Below, in pieces: positions 1 through 5,714 of a stretch of DNA of 7,621 nt. Origin of the DNA: JBAYVY01 sp041674345 (GTDB lineage Bacteria; Planctomycetota; Phycisphaerae; Phycisphaerales; Zrk34). Both the position numbers and the translations under genes were made by a program. The stretch spans positions 1 through 7,621 of the forward strand of contig JBAYVY010000174.1 of NCBI GenBank assembly GCA_041674345.1. The letters are read 5' to 3'. Under the pieces are notes generated by a model. That model made no database searches, was not told the origin of the DNA, and saw only the letters and a program-made list of their open reading frames with translations. How positions within the stretch are numbered: position 1 is the first letter of the stretch; every line of letters begins with the position of its first letter.

Positions 1-2045
1 ACGCGGTAATCAGCGTCGGCGATGTTTTCAACCGCCGCGTACAGCGTGGTGTTCGGGCAAACCTTCCATCCGCCCCGCAGATGCACCACCGCGTAGCCCG
101 GCGTGCCGCCCGGCGGAATGCGATTGGTGTCGCTGCGATCGCTGCCGGATAATTTATCGGCTTTGTCCGCCGTCACCATTTGAATTTCCGCCCACAGGTC
201 GCGTTTCGCCGACTCCACCCGCACGCCGATCTGCCCCATCAGCGGCATCATCTTGCTCAAATAGTCGCCGTCCACCTCGCCCTCCTGCCACGCGATGTTG
301 CCGAACACCTGCACGTGATCCAACACCTCATATGCCCCGCCCGCCTCGATGCCGTTCACGTGACCCTGCCCGGCGTTGACGCTTTCGTTGATCGGGAAAT
401 TGTCCGGGGCCGGCGAAAAGTTGCCGGTGAACCGCGACACCAGCGGATCGAAAATCATCGTGTAATAGTAGGCGATCTCCGCGCTGTAGCGCCGATCGCG
501 CGCCTTCAAACCGACTTCATATGAAAGATACCGTTCGGGTTTCAATCCGATCGCCGGTTGCGATTGCTGGCCGGACTGCGACACGCTCTGCGAAGTCAGG
601 TCGTAAAGATTGGGCGAGCGGAACGCCTGCGATACCCCGCCGTAGGCGTTGAGCTTTTCAGGCACGATCTGATAGGCCAGTCGCGCCGAACCGCTGAAGT
701 TGGTCCAGTCGTCACTAACGGAAATGTCGCCCGCGCCCGCCGTGCCGTCGGTCGGGTCATCGACGTGGGCCGCATCGACCGCGGCGAATGTGAACCGCCC
801 GCCGAGTATCACCGCCAACCGTTCGGTCAGGTCCATCTGATCCTGCACGAATACGCCCAGCAGATCGTAACTCGCATCATCCCCGACCGGCCCCTGAATC
901 GCGTTGGTCGTGTCAAAAGAGTTCACATGGTCCCGGTAATAGTCCAGCCCGTAGGTCAGCTTGCCGATGGGCGATTCACTGGTCGCCTGCACGAAAAAGC
1001 CCAGCGTGCCCACATCGAATCCCTGCTGCGATCCGCTGCCGTTGCTCTTGGTGCGGTCCAGCACTTCACCTGCGTCCTGCCACGAAATGCTCGCCGCCAG
1101 CGATTGAATGAAGCTGTCTTCGATGTTGTCCGCGTGCAGTTGGAGGTAGGTCAGTTCGCGTTCCTCATCGTAATCACGCCGGCGATCCGTCCCGCTGTTC
1201 GTGCCGTGCCATCGCGCCGCGTCGCCGTAGGTGTGCGTCCGCGGCACGTTGTTCTGCCTCGTCCTTTGATGCAGCATCGTCAGCCGGGTGTCCGCATTCA
1301 GAAAATACTCGCCCTTGAAATCCGCGTCATATTCCTCGTATCCCGTGTGGGGCTGGCCTCCCACGCTGTCGCCGCCCTGAAGTTCGCCGAAGTCCTTCGC
1401 CGTCAGCCCGCCGACGAAACCCAGCGTCTGCTCGTAACCCAGACTCACCTCGCCGCGCCCGATCAGCGAACGCTCCGCCGATGAAGCGCGAAAATAACCG
1501 CGCGCCCCGTAACCGATGCCTTCCTGTTGATACGACCACGGGTTGATCGTGATCGCGTTCACCGTTCCGCCGATCGCGTCCGATCCGTACAACACCGAGC
1601 CGGGGCCTTTGACGACTTCCAGGCGGTCCAAGCTCAGCGCATCGACCGTGTTCCAATACTGCATCGGCCCCGAACGGTTCGTCGAATTGTTCAACCGAAT
1701 CCCGTCAATCATCATCAGATTGTCCCGACCCGTGAACCCGCGAATGAACGGCGAACCCTGACCCGGACTCGTCTCCTGAATCATCACCCCCGGTATGTCC
1801 CGCAACGCCTGCGGCACCGTCCGGTACGCACGATCCGCCATCTGCCGCGACCCGATGACATCCGCGCTGTAAGGCGTGTCAAACACCGCCGCCGGACCCC
1901 GCGTCGCCGTTATCAATATCTCATCCACCACCCCCGGAATCTCCGGCGAAATGCTCAACGTCGCCGGCGCGTTTTCCTCCGCCCATGCGACCCCGATCCA
2001 CCCGCCGACCGTGATCCACAACACGACGATGCCCCATTGCTTCAT
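1..2045 (-). CDS. TonB-dependent outer-membrane receptor (3' end cut by window edge)
   Basis: An uninterrupted minus-strand frame of 681 codons runs off the left edge. The N-terminus (MKQWGIVVLW...) has a hydrophobic signal peptide with likely cleavage after AWA at residue 22. A TonB-box-like segment, DEILITATR, lies at about 41-49. The plug domain spans about 50-165, with typical motifs RDIPGV, SPFIRGF, LMMIDGIRLNN, LEVVKGPGSVLYG and SDAIGGTVN. The rest has beta-barrel character, with the conserved FRSPNL near residue 475, LKPERYLSYEVG near 502 and GHVNGIEAG further on. The last visible residues, VENIADADYR, match the end of the barrel, so probably only some 20-40 residues are missing. Such receptors import siderophores, haem, cobalamin or other large ligands across the outer membrane using TonB-ExbBD energy. 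The ligand cannot be read from the sequence. The ATG at 2045 follows an AAAGGA ribosome site at good spacing. No cobalamin riboswitch was recognised upstream. The gene is divergent from a two-component system. Confidence 0.95.
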   Translation of the reverse strand, partial: MKQWGIVVLWITVGGWIGVAWAEENAPATLSISPEIPGVVDEILITATRGPAAVFDTPYSADVIGSRQMADRAYRTVPQALRDIPGVMIQETSPGQGSPFIRGFTGRDNLMMIDGIRLNNSTNRSGPMQYWNTVDALSLDRLEVVKGPGSVLYGSDAIGGTVNAITINPWSYQQEGIGYGARGYFRASSAERSLIGRGEVSLGYEQTLGFVGGLTAKDFGELQGGDSVGGQPHTGYEEYDADFKGEYFLNADTRLTMLHQRTRQNNVPRTHTYGDAARWHGTNSGTDRRRDYDEERELTYLQLHADNIEDSFIQSLAASISWQDAGEVLDRTKSNGSGSQQGFDVGTLGFFVQATSESPIGKLTYGLDYYRDHVNSFDTTNAIQGPVGDDASYDLLGVFVQDQMDLTERLAVILGGRFTFAAVDAAHVDDPTDGTAGAGDISVSDDWTNFSGSARLAYQIVPEKLNAYGGVSQAFRSPNLYDLTSQSVSQSGQQSQPAIGLKPERYLSYEVGLKARDRRYSAEIAYYYTMIFDPLVSRFTGNFSPAPDNFPINESVNAGQGHVNGIEAGGAYEVLDHVQVFGNIAWQEGEVDGDYLSKMMPLMGQIGVRVESAKRDLWAEIQMVTADKADKLSGSDRSDTNRIPPGGTPGYAVVHLRGGWKVCPNTTLYAAVENIADADYR

Positions 2046-2052
2046 AACCCAA

Positions 2053-2058
2053 TCCTTT
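2053..2058 (-). promoter_or_regulatory. Ribosome binding site of the TonB-dependent receptor
   Basis: On the minus strand AAAGGA lies seven bases before the ATG at 2045. This supports that start over the GTG and TTG codons inside the signal peptide. No convincing -35/-10 pair was found upstream; an AT-rich TGATATTTTT about 25-35 bases before the ATG could contain a -10. Confidence 0.6.
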
Positions 2059-2095
2059 CGAGTGCGACGCAAAAATATCACACCGATTCCAACGG

Positions 2096-2110
2096 GTGCA
2101 GAAGTTGCAC
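2096..2110. promoter_or_regulatory. Candidate operator: GTGCA-N5-TGCAC inverted repeat
   Basis: A perfect 5-bp inverted repeat with a 5-base spacer (GTGCA GAAGT TGCAC) lies 51 bases upstream of the receptor ATG and about 140 bases upstream of the kinase start. Its size and position suit a dimeric regulator such as the Fis-HTH response regulator encoded nearby. A 5-bp arm can arise by chance, and no second copy was seen. Confidence 0.3.
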
Positions 2111-2116
2111 TAAGAA

Positions 2117-2186
2117 ATGGGCCACGAAGACGCGAAGACTCGAAGAAAGAAACTCTCTTTCTGCTCTTCGCGCCTTCGTGGCCCAT
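2117..2186. repeat. Long hairpin repeat of CNCGRAGA octamers, copy 1
   Basis: Arms 2117-2139 and 2164-2186 are reverse complements at 21 of 23 positions (ATGGGCCACGAAG followed by RCGCGAAGA). An inner stem, AGAAAGA (2144-2150) with TCTTTCT (2156-2162), closes on the loop AACTC, so nearly all 70 bases can fold. The left arm reads as octamers CACGAAGA, CGCGAAGA and CTCGAAGA. A related hairpin lies at 3830-3906. It occupies the intergenic region between the divergent receptor and kinase genes, so it could be in a 5' leader or act as a boundary or terminator-like element. There is no adjacent transposase. The 9-mer GAAGTTGCA occurs on both sides (2101-2109 and 2223-2231). Confidence 0.85.
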
Positions 2187-2250
2187 CCTCACCGAACCGC
2201 ACAAGAAGCACGTTTGCCGCCGGAAGTTGCATTTGTCGGCGCGAAACACG

Positions 2251-3864
2251 ATGCTTGACGCCATGACGCTCAGCCGGAACATGGCCGCCAAACTCGCCGC
2301 CCTGATCTTCGCCGTCGCCGCGCTCGCCGGTGTCACGCTCCACGGCCTCCAGCAACTCCAACACCGCACCACCGCGCAACTCGCCTTGCTCGAACAGTGG
2401 CGCTCGCTCCACCAATCCTTCGTCCACAACGTCGCCACCCCCGTCATCGAAGCCCGACTCGCCCTCGATCAACCCCCGCCCCCGCCCCCGGAAGCGATGA
2501 GCGATGAGCGACCCCCGGAAGCGATGAGTGATGAGAAGGCAGAAGCGTCTTCCCCACAAATCAGAAATCAGCAATCAGCGATCAGCAATTCCTCCGAACC
2601 CCCCGCCGCCGCTCAGCGCGCCGCCGATCGGGCCGCGCTCGCCTTGTCGCAACTGGACTGGCCGGATGACGCGCCGGATGAATTGCTTGCCGCGGCCCGG
2701 CATGAGCAGCGCGCCCTGACCGCCATCGCCGCCTCGCCCGATCCGCGGGCCGACCTGGTCGCGGCTTACAGTTTGACCGCGAAAATCGCCTCGCAAATGC
2801 GCCTCGCCTCGCAAGCCGTGACCGATCAGGTGCAACGGCGGATCGCCGCGCTGCGGTGGCGTTTGTCGCTGCTGGGCGGGTTCATCATCGTCGGCGCGAT
2901 CGCGCTGGGCGTCTGGCAGCATCGCGGGGTGATGCGACCGCTGTCGCGACTGGCCGCGGGCGTGCGCGAACTGGCGGCCGGCCGCTTCGACCGGCGCGTC
3001 AGCGAACGAGGCCCCGCCGAACTGGCCGCGCTCGCCGCCGAGTTCAATCAGATGACCGACCGCTTGCGGCAGTTTTACGAAAACCTCGAACAACAGGTGC
3101 GCGACAAGAGCCGCCAACTGGCGCAGGCCGAACGATTGGCCAGCGTCGGCTATCTCGCGGCGGGCGTGGCGCACGAAATCAACAACCCCCTGGGCATCAT
3201 CGCCGCGCACGCGGAATTGGCCCTTCGCAAGATGAAAAACGATGACCCCGCCGCCCCCGCGATGCGCGTCGTCGTTGAAGAAGCGTTTCGCTGCAAGCAG
3301 ATCACGCAGCGGTTGCTCTCGCTGTCACGCGGTTCGCGCGAGCGTCGGCCGGTGTCATTGAAAGCGCTGGCCGAGCAGACCGTCGGGATGGTGCGGCAGT
3401 TGCCGCGTGCCGCCGGTCAATCGCTCAGGGTTGAACTGACCGATCCGTTGAACGTCAGCGCCGATGCGTCGGAAATCAAACAGGTGCTGTTGAACCTGTT
3501 GCTGAACGCGCTGGATGCGTGTCCGCCAGGTGGTGGCCGCGTGACGATCACCGGGCGACGGGATGGCGCGAGGGTCGAACTGCGCATCACCGACAACGGG
3601 CGCGGCATGAACCCCGCGACGCTCGCCAAAGTGTTCGAGCCGTTCTACACGGCCCCCGGAAGTTCATACCCCGGAAGTTCGGAAAGGCCGCATCTGCCGG
3701 GGACCGGCCTGGGTTTGTCGATCAGCCACGCCATCATCACCGAACACGCCGGCGAACTGATCGCCCACAGCGAAGGCGAAGGTCAAGGCGCGACGTTCAC
3801 CCTGCGACTGCCGGCCATTGAAACATATGTACCGCGGAGACGCGGAGACGCAGAGAAGGCATAA
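2251..3864 (+). CDS. Membrane sensor histidine kinase (HAMP, HisKA, HATPase; NtrB-like)
   Basis: A 537-residue kinase if started at ATG 2251; ATG 2263 in the same frame is an alternative, and neither has a strong ribosome site. The frame stays open upstream to 1876, but that part is antisense to the receptor and crosses the hairpin repeat, so it is excluded. Order: TM1 about 11-31; periplasmic region 32-205 with a low-complexity stretch 74-118; TM2 about 206-222; HAMP about 224-278; short coiled coil; HisKA with H-box GVAHEINNPLG (phosphoacceptor His308); HATPase with N-box NLLLNALDA (Asn419), G1 DNGRGM (448-453), F-box FEPFY (462-466) and G2 GTGLGLS (484-490). It should phosphorylate the regulator encoded 70 bases downstream. 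Oddities: the ATP lid carries an extra tandem PGSSY/PGSSE at 469-478, and the final TYVPRRRGDAEKA is encoded by a hairpin repeat rather than by the ancestral gene. The signal sensed is unknown. Confidence 0.93.
   Translation: MLDAMTLSRNMAAKLAALIFAVAALAGVTLHGLQQLQHRTTAQLALLEQWRSLHQSFVHNVATPVIEARLALDQPPPPPPEAMSDERPPEAMSDEKAEASSPQIRNQQSAISNSSEPPAAAQRAADRAALALSQLDWPDDAPDELLAAARHEQRALTAIAASPDPRADLVAAYSLTAKIASQMRLASQAVTDQVQRRIAALRWRLSLLGGFIIVGAIALGVWQHRGVMRPLSRLAAGVRELAAGRFDRRVSERGPAELAALAAEFNQMTDRLRQFYENLEQQVRDKSRQLAQAERLASVGYLAAGVAHEINNPLGIIAAHAELALRKMKNDDPAAPAMRVVVEEAFRCKQITQRLLSLSRGSRERRPVSLKALAEQTVGMVRQLPRAAGQSLRVELTDPLNVSADASEIKQVLLNLLLNALDACPPGGGRVTITGRRDGARVELRITDNGRGMNPATLAKVFEPFYTAPGSSYPGSSERPHLPGTGLGLSISHAIITEHAGELIAHSEGEGQGATFTLRLPAIETYVPRRRGDAEKA
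2473..2587 (+). repeat. Nested micro-repeats encoding a kinase low-complexity region
   Basis: Three C5G hexamers (2473-2490) lead into a 27-base unit that starts CCCCCGGAAGCGATGA (2485-2511) and recurs from 2512 with one substitution in its first 24 bases. Inside each unit GCGATGA heptamers are tandem. At 2560-2587 there are four heptamers ATCAGAA, ATCAGCA, ATCAGCG and ATCAGCA. The tract reads through in the kinase frame as PPPPPPEAMSDERPPEAMSDE and then QIRNQQSAISN, in the predicted periplasmic sensor region. Repeats of the same kinds occur elsewhere in the window (5389-5409 and 7343-7363), so this looks like interspersed repeat DNA tolerated in a linker. Confidence 0.85.
3654..3683 (+). repeat. 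15-base tandem CCCCGGAAG repeat in the kinase ATP lid
   Basis: Two 15-base units starting CCCCGGAAGTTC (3654-3668 and 3669-3683) are in frame and encode PGSSY followed by PGSSE. They lie between the F-box and the G2 box, where NtrB-like kinases usually have a short lid leading to GTGLGL. The insertion lengthens the lid by roughly ten residues. The core is the CCCCGGAA box found throughout the window. Confidence 0.8.
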
Positions 3865-3906
3865 CCAATGGTTTTATCTTCTCCGCGTCTCCGCGTCTCC
3901 GCGGTA
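3830..3906. repeat. Long hairpin repeat of CNCGRAGA octamers, copy 2
   Basis: Arms 3830-3858 and 3878-3906 are reverse complements at 28 of 29 positions. The left arm is built from CGCGGAGA, CGCGGAGA and CGCAGAGA, the same octamer plan as copy 1. The 19-base loop has a small AACC/GGTT stem and contains the kinase stop codon (3862-3864). The left arm is translated as the kinase tail (PRRRGDAEK). The hairpin separates kinase and regulator and is followed by CGTTTTTTCT, so it could attenuate transcription between the two genes; that function is inferred. Similar arm sequences are, to my recollection, widespread dispersed repeats in environmental bacterial genomes. Confidence 0.9.
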
Positions 3907-3934
3907 AAATCGTTTTTTCTGGTGGTGACACAAC

Positions 3935-4573
3935 ATGACTCACGCGACCGAACAACCCGAACCCCGCCGGCATGTGCTGATCGTCGAAGATGAACCGCGC
4001 CTTGGTCAGGTGCTCGGCCAGGCGATGGTGGAACTTGGTTACACCGCCACGGTCGTCCGCACCGGCGAGGAAGCCCTGCGCCGCATGGGCGAATCGCCGC
4101 ACTCGATCATGATCCTCGATTTAAATCTTCCGGGGGTCGGCGGACTGGACGTGCTCGAAAAAGTCCGCGCCACACAAGGCGATGTCGCGGCCATCATCCT
4201 CACCGGCTTCGGCGACCTGGAATCAGCGAAGCGCGCGATTCATCTCAATGTCGTCGAGTTCCTCACCAAGCCCGCGCACCTGGGCGATCTGGAAATCGCG
4301 CTGAATCGGGCTGAGCAACGTCTGCGCGAACGCGACATTGAACGGCTGCGACAACGTATTTCAGAAGGCATGGAGGCAAGCACATCCCCGGCCGGCGGGG
4401 GTGATTCGGGTGGCCCGAATGATGCGACGTTGAAGTTGGAGGAGTTGGAAAAACGCGCGATTCTCGCCTCGCTGGAACGTCACGAAGGCAACCGCGAAAA
4501 AGTGGCGAAGGAACTCGGCATCAGCGTGCGAACCCTGTATTACAGGTTATCGCAATACGACCCCCGGAAGTAA
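3935..4573 (+). CDS. Response regulator, receiver plus Fis-type HTH
   Basis: This 212-residue protein has a receiver domain at about 12-128 and a C-terminal Fis-type helix-turn-helix at about 168-208 (KVAKELGISVRTLYYRLSQ). Receiver landmarks are the acidic Glu18/Asp19/Glu20, phosphoacceptor Asp62 in ILDLNLPG, Thr90 in LTGFGD and Lys112 in LTKPA. There is no sigma-54 AAA+ domain, so the layout is that of the ActR/PrrA/RegA group and not of full NtrC. It should be phosphorylated by the kinase just upstream and act as a DNA-binding transcription regulator. The obvious candidate target is the divergent receptor promoter, but this is unproven. A glycine-rich linker (about 150-163) contains an inverted repeat. 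The last residues, PRK and stop, lie in a duplicated 13-mer. The ATG at 3935 has a modest GGTGGTG upstream. Confidence 0.93.
   Translation: MTHATEQPEPRRHVLIVEDEPRLGQVLGQAMVELGYTATVVRTGEEALRRMGESPHSIMILDLNLPGVGGLDVLEKVRATQGDVAAIILTGFGDLESAKRAIHLNVVEFLTKPAHLGDLEIALNRAEQRLRERDIERLRQRISEGMEASTSPAGGGDSGGPNDATLKLEELEKRAILASLERHEGNREKVAKELGISVRTLYYRLSQYDPRK
4404..4420. repeat. Perfect 7-bp inverted repeat inside the regulator linker
   Basis: ATTCGGG (4404-4410) and CCCGAAT (4414-4420) are separated by TGG. They encode part of the flexible GGDSGGPND linker between receiver and HTH. The next few bases upstream are also C/G-tract rich (CCCCGGCCGGCGGGGG). It could be a short palindromic repeat accepted in a linker, or chance; seven pairs is modest evidence. 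Confidence 0.5.
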
Positions 4574-4586
4574 CCCCCGGAAGTAA
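4561..4586 (+). repeat. Exact 13-base tandem repeat over the regulator stop codon
   Basis: CCCCCGGAAGTAA occurs twice back to back (4561-4573 and 4574-4586). The first copy encodes Pro-Arg-Lys-stop, ending the response regulator; the second fills most of the 23-base gap to the convergent STN-like gene. It is one of the paired CCCCGGAA sites. No hairpin terminator is evident between the two convergent genes. Confidence 0.85.
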
Positions 4587-4596
4587 TCCCCACTCG

Positions 4597-5232
4597 TCAT
4601 TTCGCTTTTCGGCGAAGTTCCGCGAGAAACGCCGCGACGCGGTTCTGCACATCCGGCGACGCCTTGACCATCCAGCCAGGACCGCGAGGCAATGGTGATG
4701 ACGCCCGATTCATCCGCGGCCCAACCAACGTCGATGCCCACGTCCGCCGGAACGGCCCCGGCCCCGGCTCGGTGTTTCGCCGGTCGATGATGTCCAGCAT
4801 CGGCTGAATGTTGACGTGCCGAACGATGGGTTTTTCATCGAGACGATAACTCCACATCACGTGCAGACCGTCAACACGTTCCACCATGACCACCAACGGC
4901 GCGGCATTCAAAACATGTGCAAGAACCACACGGGCCGGCAATTTTTCCGCGTGCAAAAAAACACGCACCTTGTCCTCGCCAAGCGGACCCACATGCAGCG
5001 GCACATGCGCGCGTTCGGCGATCTGTGTGACCGCATCGACGAACTTCACACCGTTGAAGGTGATCGTCAGCTTTGTGTCCAACCGGGGGTCGTGAAAAAC
5101 TTCCGGGGGCGGGCCGAGGGCGCTGGTGACGTCGGGGATGCGATGGTGCCAGAGGTAAGTGCCGGCGATCGCGCCGATCAACAGCGTGGCGGCGATGAGC
5201 GGGCGGCGATGGCGATGCAGGCGTCGAAACAT
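4597..5232 (-). CDS. Membrane-anchored protein with an STN/secretin-like domain
   Basis: A 211-residue product if started at ATG 5232. ATG 5277 or 5274 would add about 15 residues, and no strong ribosome site decides between them. The basic N-terminus FRRLHRHRR and a hydrophobic segment at 11-28 suggest a signal anchor with the remainder outside the cytoplasm. Residues about 51-126 (KLTITFNGVKFVDAVTQIA...VRVFLHAEKLPARVVLAHVL) follow the STN pattern: a strand, a helix, then a second strand-helix-strand. The C-terminal part (ASPDVQNRVAAFLAELR, 191-207) resembles the end of planctomycete STN-like repeats, where a strand precedes a Q..V..LL..L helix. STN domains occur in secretins and in TonB-dependent transducers, where they contact partner proteins. 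Exact function is unknown. It converges on the response regulator with a 23-base gap and follows the BFD-like gene. Confidence 0.75.
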   Translation of the reverse strand: MFRRLHRHRRPLIAATLLIGAIAGTYLWHHRIPDVTSALGPPPEVFHDPRLDTKLTITFNGVKFVDAVTQIAERAHVPLHVGPLGEDKVRVFLHAEKLPARVVLAHVLNAAPLVVMVERVDGLHVMWSYRLDEKPIVRHVNIQPMLDIIDRRNTEPGPGPFRRTWASTLVGPRMNRASSPLPRGPGWMVKASPDVQNRVAAFLAELRRKAK

Positions 5233-5305
5233 GGCGTACCCGGAGCATGGGGAACGGGCGGCGAATATTCCCATCATGTCCCCGGATGAGACGTTGTGCA
5301 AGACG

Positions 5306-5611
5306 TTATTCTTCCGTTTCGGGGGGCGGGGGTTGGAGACTCCCCGCCTGCTGAAGCAGGCGGGCCGAGGGGGGCGTTGCTTCCGGGGTTCCGGGGGCGG
5401 GGGCGGGGGCCTCGAAGCGGGTTTGGCCGGTTTTGAGCATGAGTGTGATGTATTGGGAACAGGCGCTGCAGTAGCCGCCCATGGGGAGGCGGGTTTTGAG
5501 GCCCTTGACGGTTTGGACGTTGTTTTCGCGGGCGAATTGTTTGATTTGTTCAAAGCTCATGTTGCTGCATTCGCAGCGGGTGAATACGTGCGGTTGCGCG
5601 GTGGTGACCAT
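5306..5611 (-). CDS. BFD-like [2Fe-2S]-binding protein
   Basis: A 101-residue small protein. Residues 13-52 have the cysteine spacing of the bacterioferritin-associated ferredoxin (Fer2_BFD) fold: Cys13-x-Cys15, 32 residues, Cys48-x2-Cys51 (RCECSNMS ... GGYCSACSQ), with a helical FEQIKQFAREN between. E. coli Bfd has a nearly identical CxC...CxxC layout and reduces bacterioferritin to release iron; other family members are electron carriers or metal-cluster domains. The ATG at 5611 has a strong AAGGGAGG site. The conserved domain ends near residue 62. The remaining roughly 40 residues are a Pro/Ala-rich tail encoded by repeats, including a perfect hairpin and a G-tract array, so the tail is probably not ancestral. 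The gene precedes the STN-like gene on the same strand. The frame encoding the STN-like protein is also open here but is a shadow. Confidence 0.85.
   Translation of the reverse strand: MVTTAQPHVFTRCECSNMSFEQIKQFARENNVQTVKGLKTRLPMGGYCSACSQYITLMLKTGQTRFEAPAPAPGTPEATPPSARLLQQAGSLQPPPPETEE
5343..5364. repeat. Perfect 10-bp hairpin in the BFD-like tail
   Basis: CCCGCCTGCT (5343-5352) and AGCAGGCGGG (5355-5364) are perfect reverse complements around GA. The element is read through in the BFD-like protein as RLLQQAG. It resembles a REP-like dispersed palindrome accommodated in a disordered tail and could also stall or terminate transcription late in the gene. No T-run follows it. Confidence 0.7.
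5385..5409 (+). repeat. G-quadruplex-prone G-tract array
   Basis: On the plus strand, G tracts at 5385-5388, 5393-5397, 5399-5403 and 5405-5409 are separated by loops of 4, 1 and 1 bases, a canonical intramolecular quadruplex pattern. This is the non-coding strand for the BFD-like gene, whose codons give PAPAPG. The 21 bases at 5389-5409 are the exact reverse complement of 2473-2493 in the kinase gene. Confidence 0.6.
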
Positions 5612-5621
5612 GAGTGTGGGA

Positions 5622-5630
5622 ACCTCCCTT
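5622..5630 (-). promoter_or_regulatory. Strong ribosome binding site of the BFD-like gene
   Basis: On the minus strand AAGGGAGGT lies about ten bases before the ATG at 5611. It is the clearest Shine-Dalgarno site in the window and fixes this start. The 103-base gap to the AroDE stop codon (5612-5714) shows no obvious terminator. It contains a paired CCCCGGA/CCCCCGGAA site at 5674-5689, so a promoter of its own is possible but not recognised. Confidence 0.75.
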
Positions 5631-5714
5631 CGGTGGATATTGAGGAACCGGGTGCGAAGGCATTGTAGCCCGTCCCCGGACCCCCGGAAACTGGTAAAGA
5701 AATTTCAGATTCTA

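Noticed and set aside
558..1484. Long plus-strand frame of 308 codons
   Set aside because: It lies antisense to the TonB-dependent receptor, has no recognisable domain and an arginine/valine-rich shadow composition typical of GC-rich DNA.
2046..2116. Fur box or cobalamin riboswitch upstream of the receptor
   Set aside because: No GATAATGATAATCATTATC-like sequence or recognisable B12-box was found in this short leader.
1876..2250. Upstream extension of the kinase frame
   Set aside because: The 125 extra codons are antisense to the receptor start and pass through the hairpin repeat; TM1 follows directly after the ATG at 2251.
2560..2587. Possible CRISPR-like array from regularly repeated ATCAG units
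   Set aside because: The repeats are only 7 bases with no spacers; this is a tandem micro-repeat.
3878..3920. Rho-independent terminator after the kinase gene
   Set aside because: The hairpin is followed by AAAATCG before the T-run, so the T-run is not adjacent to the stem. Attenuation remains possible, but a firm terminator call is not justified.
5278..5553. N-terminal extension of the STN-like protein frame
   Set aside because: It overlaps the BFD-like gene in another frame. The extension is low in recognisable structure, whereas the BFD frame has its full cysteine pattern and a strong ribosome site.
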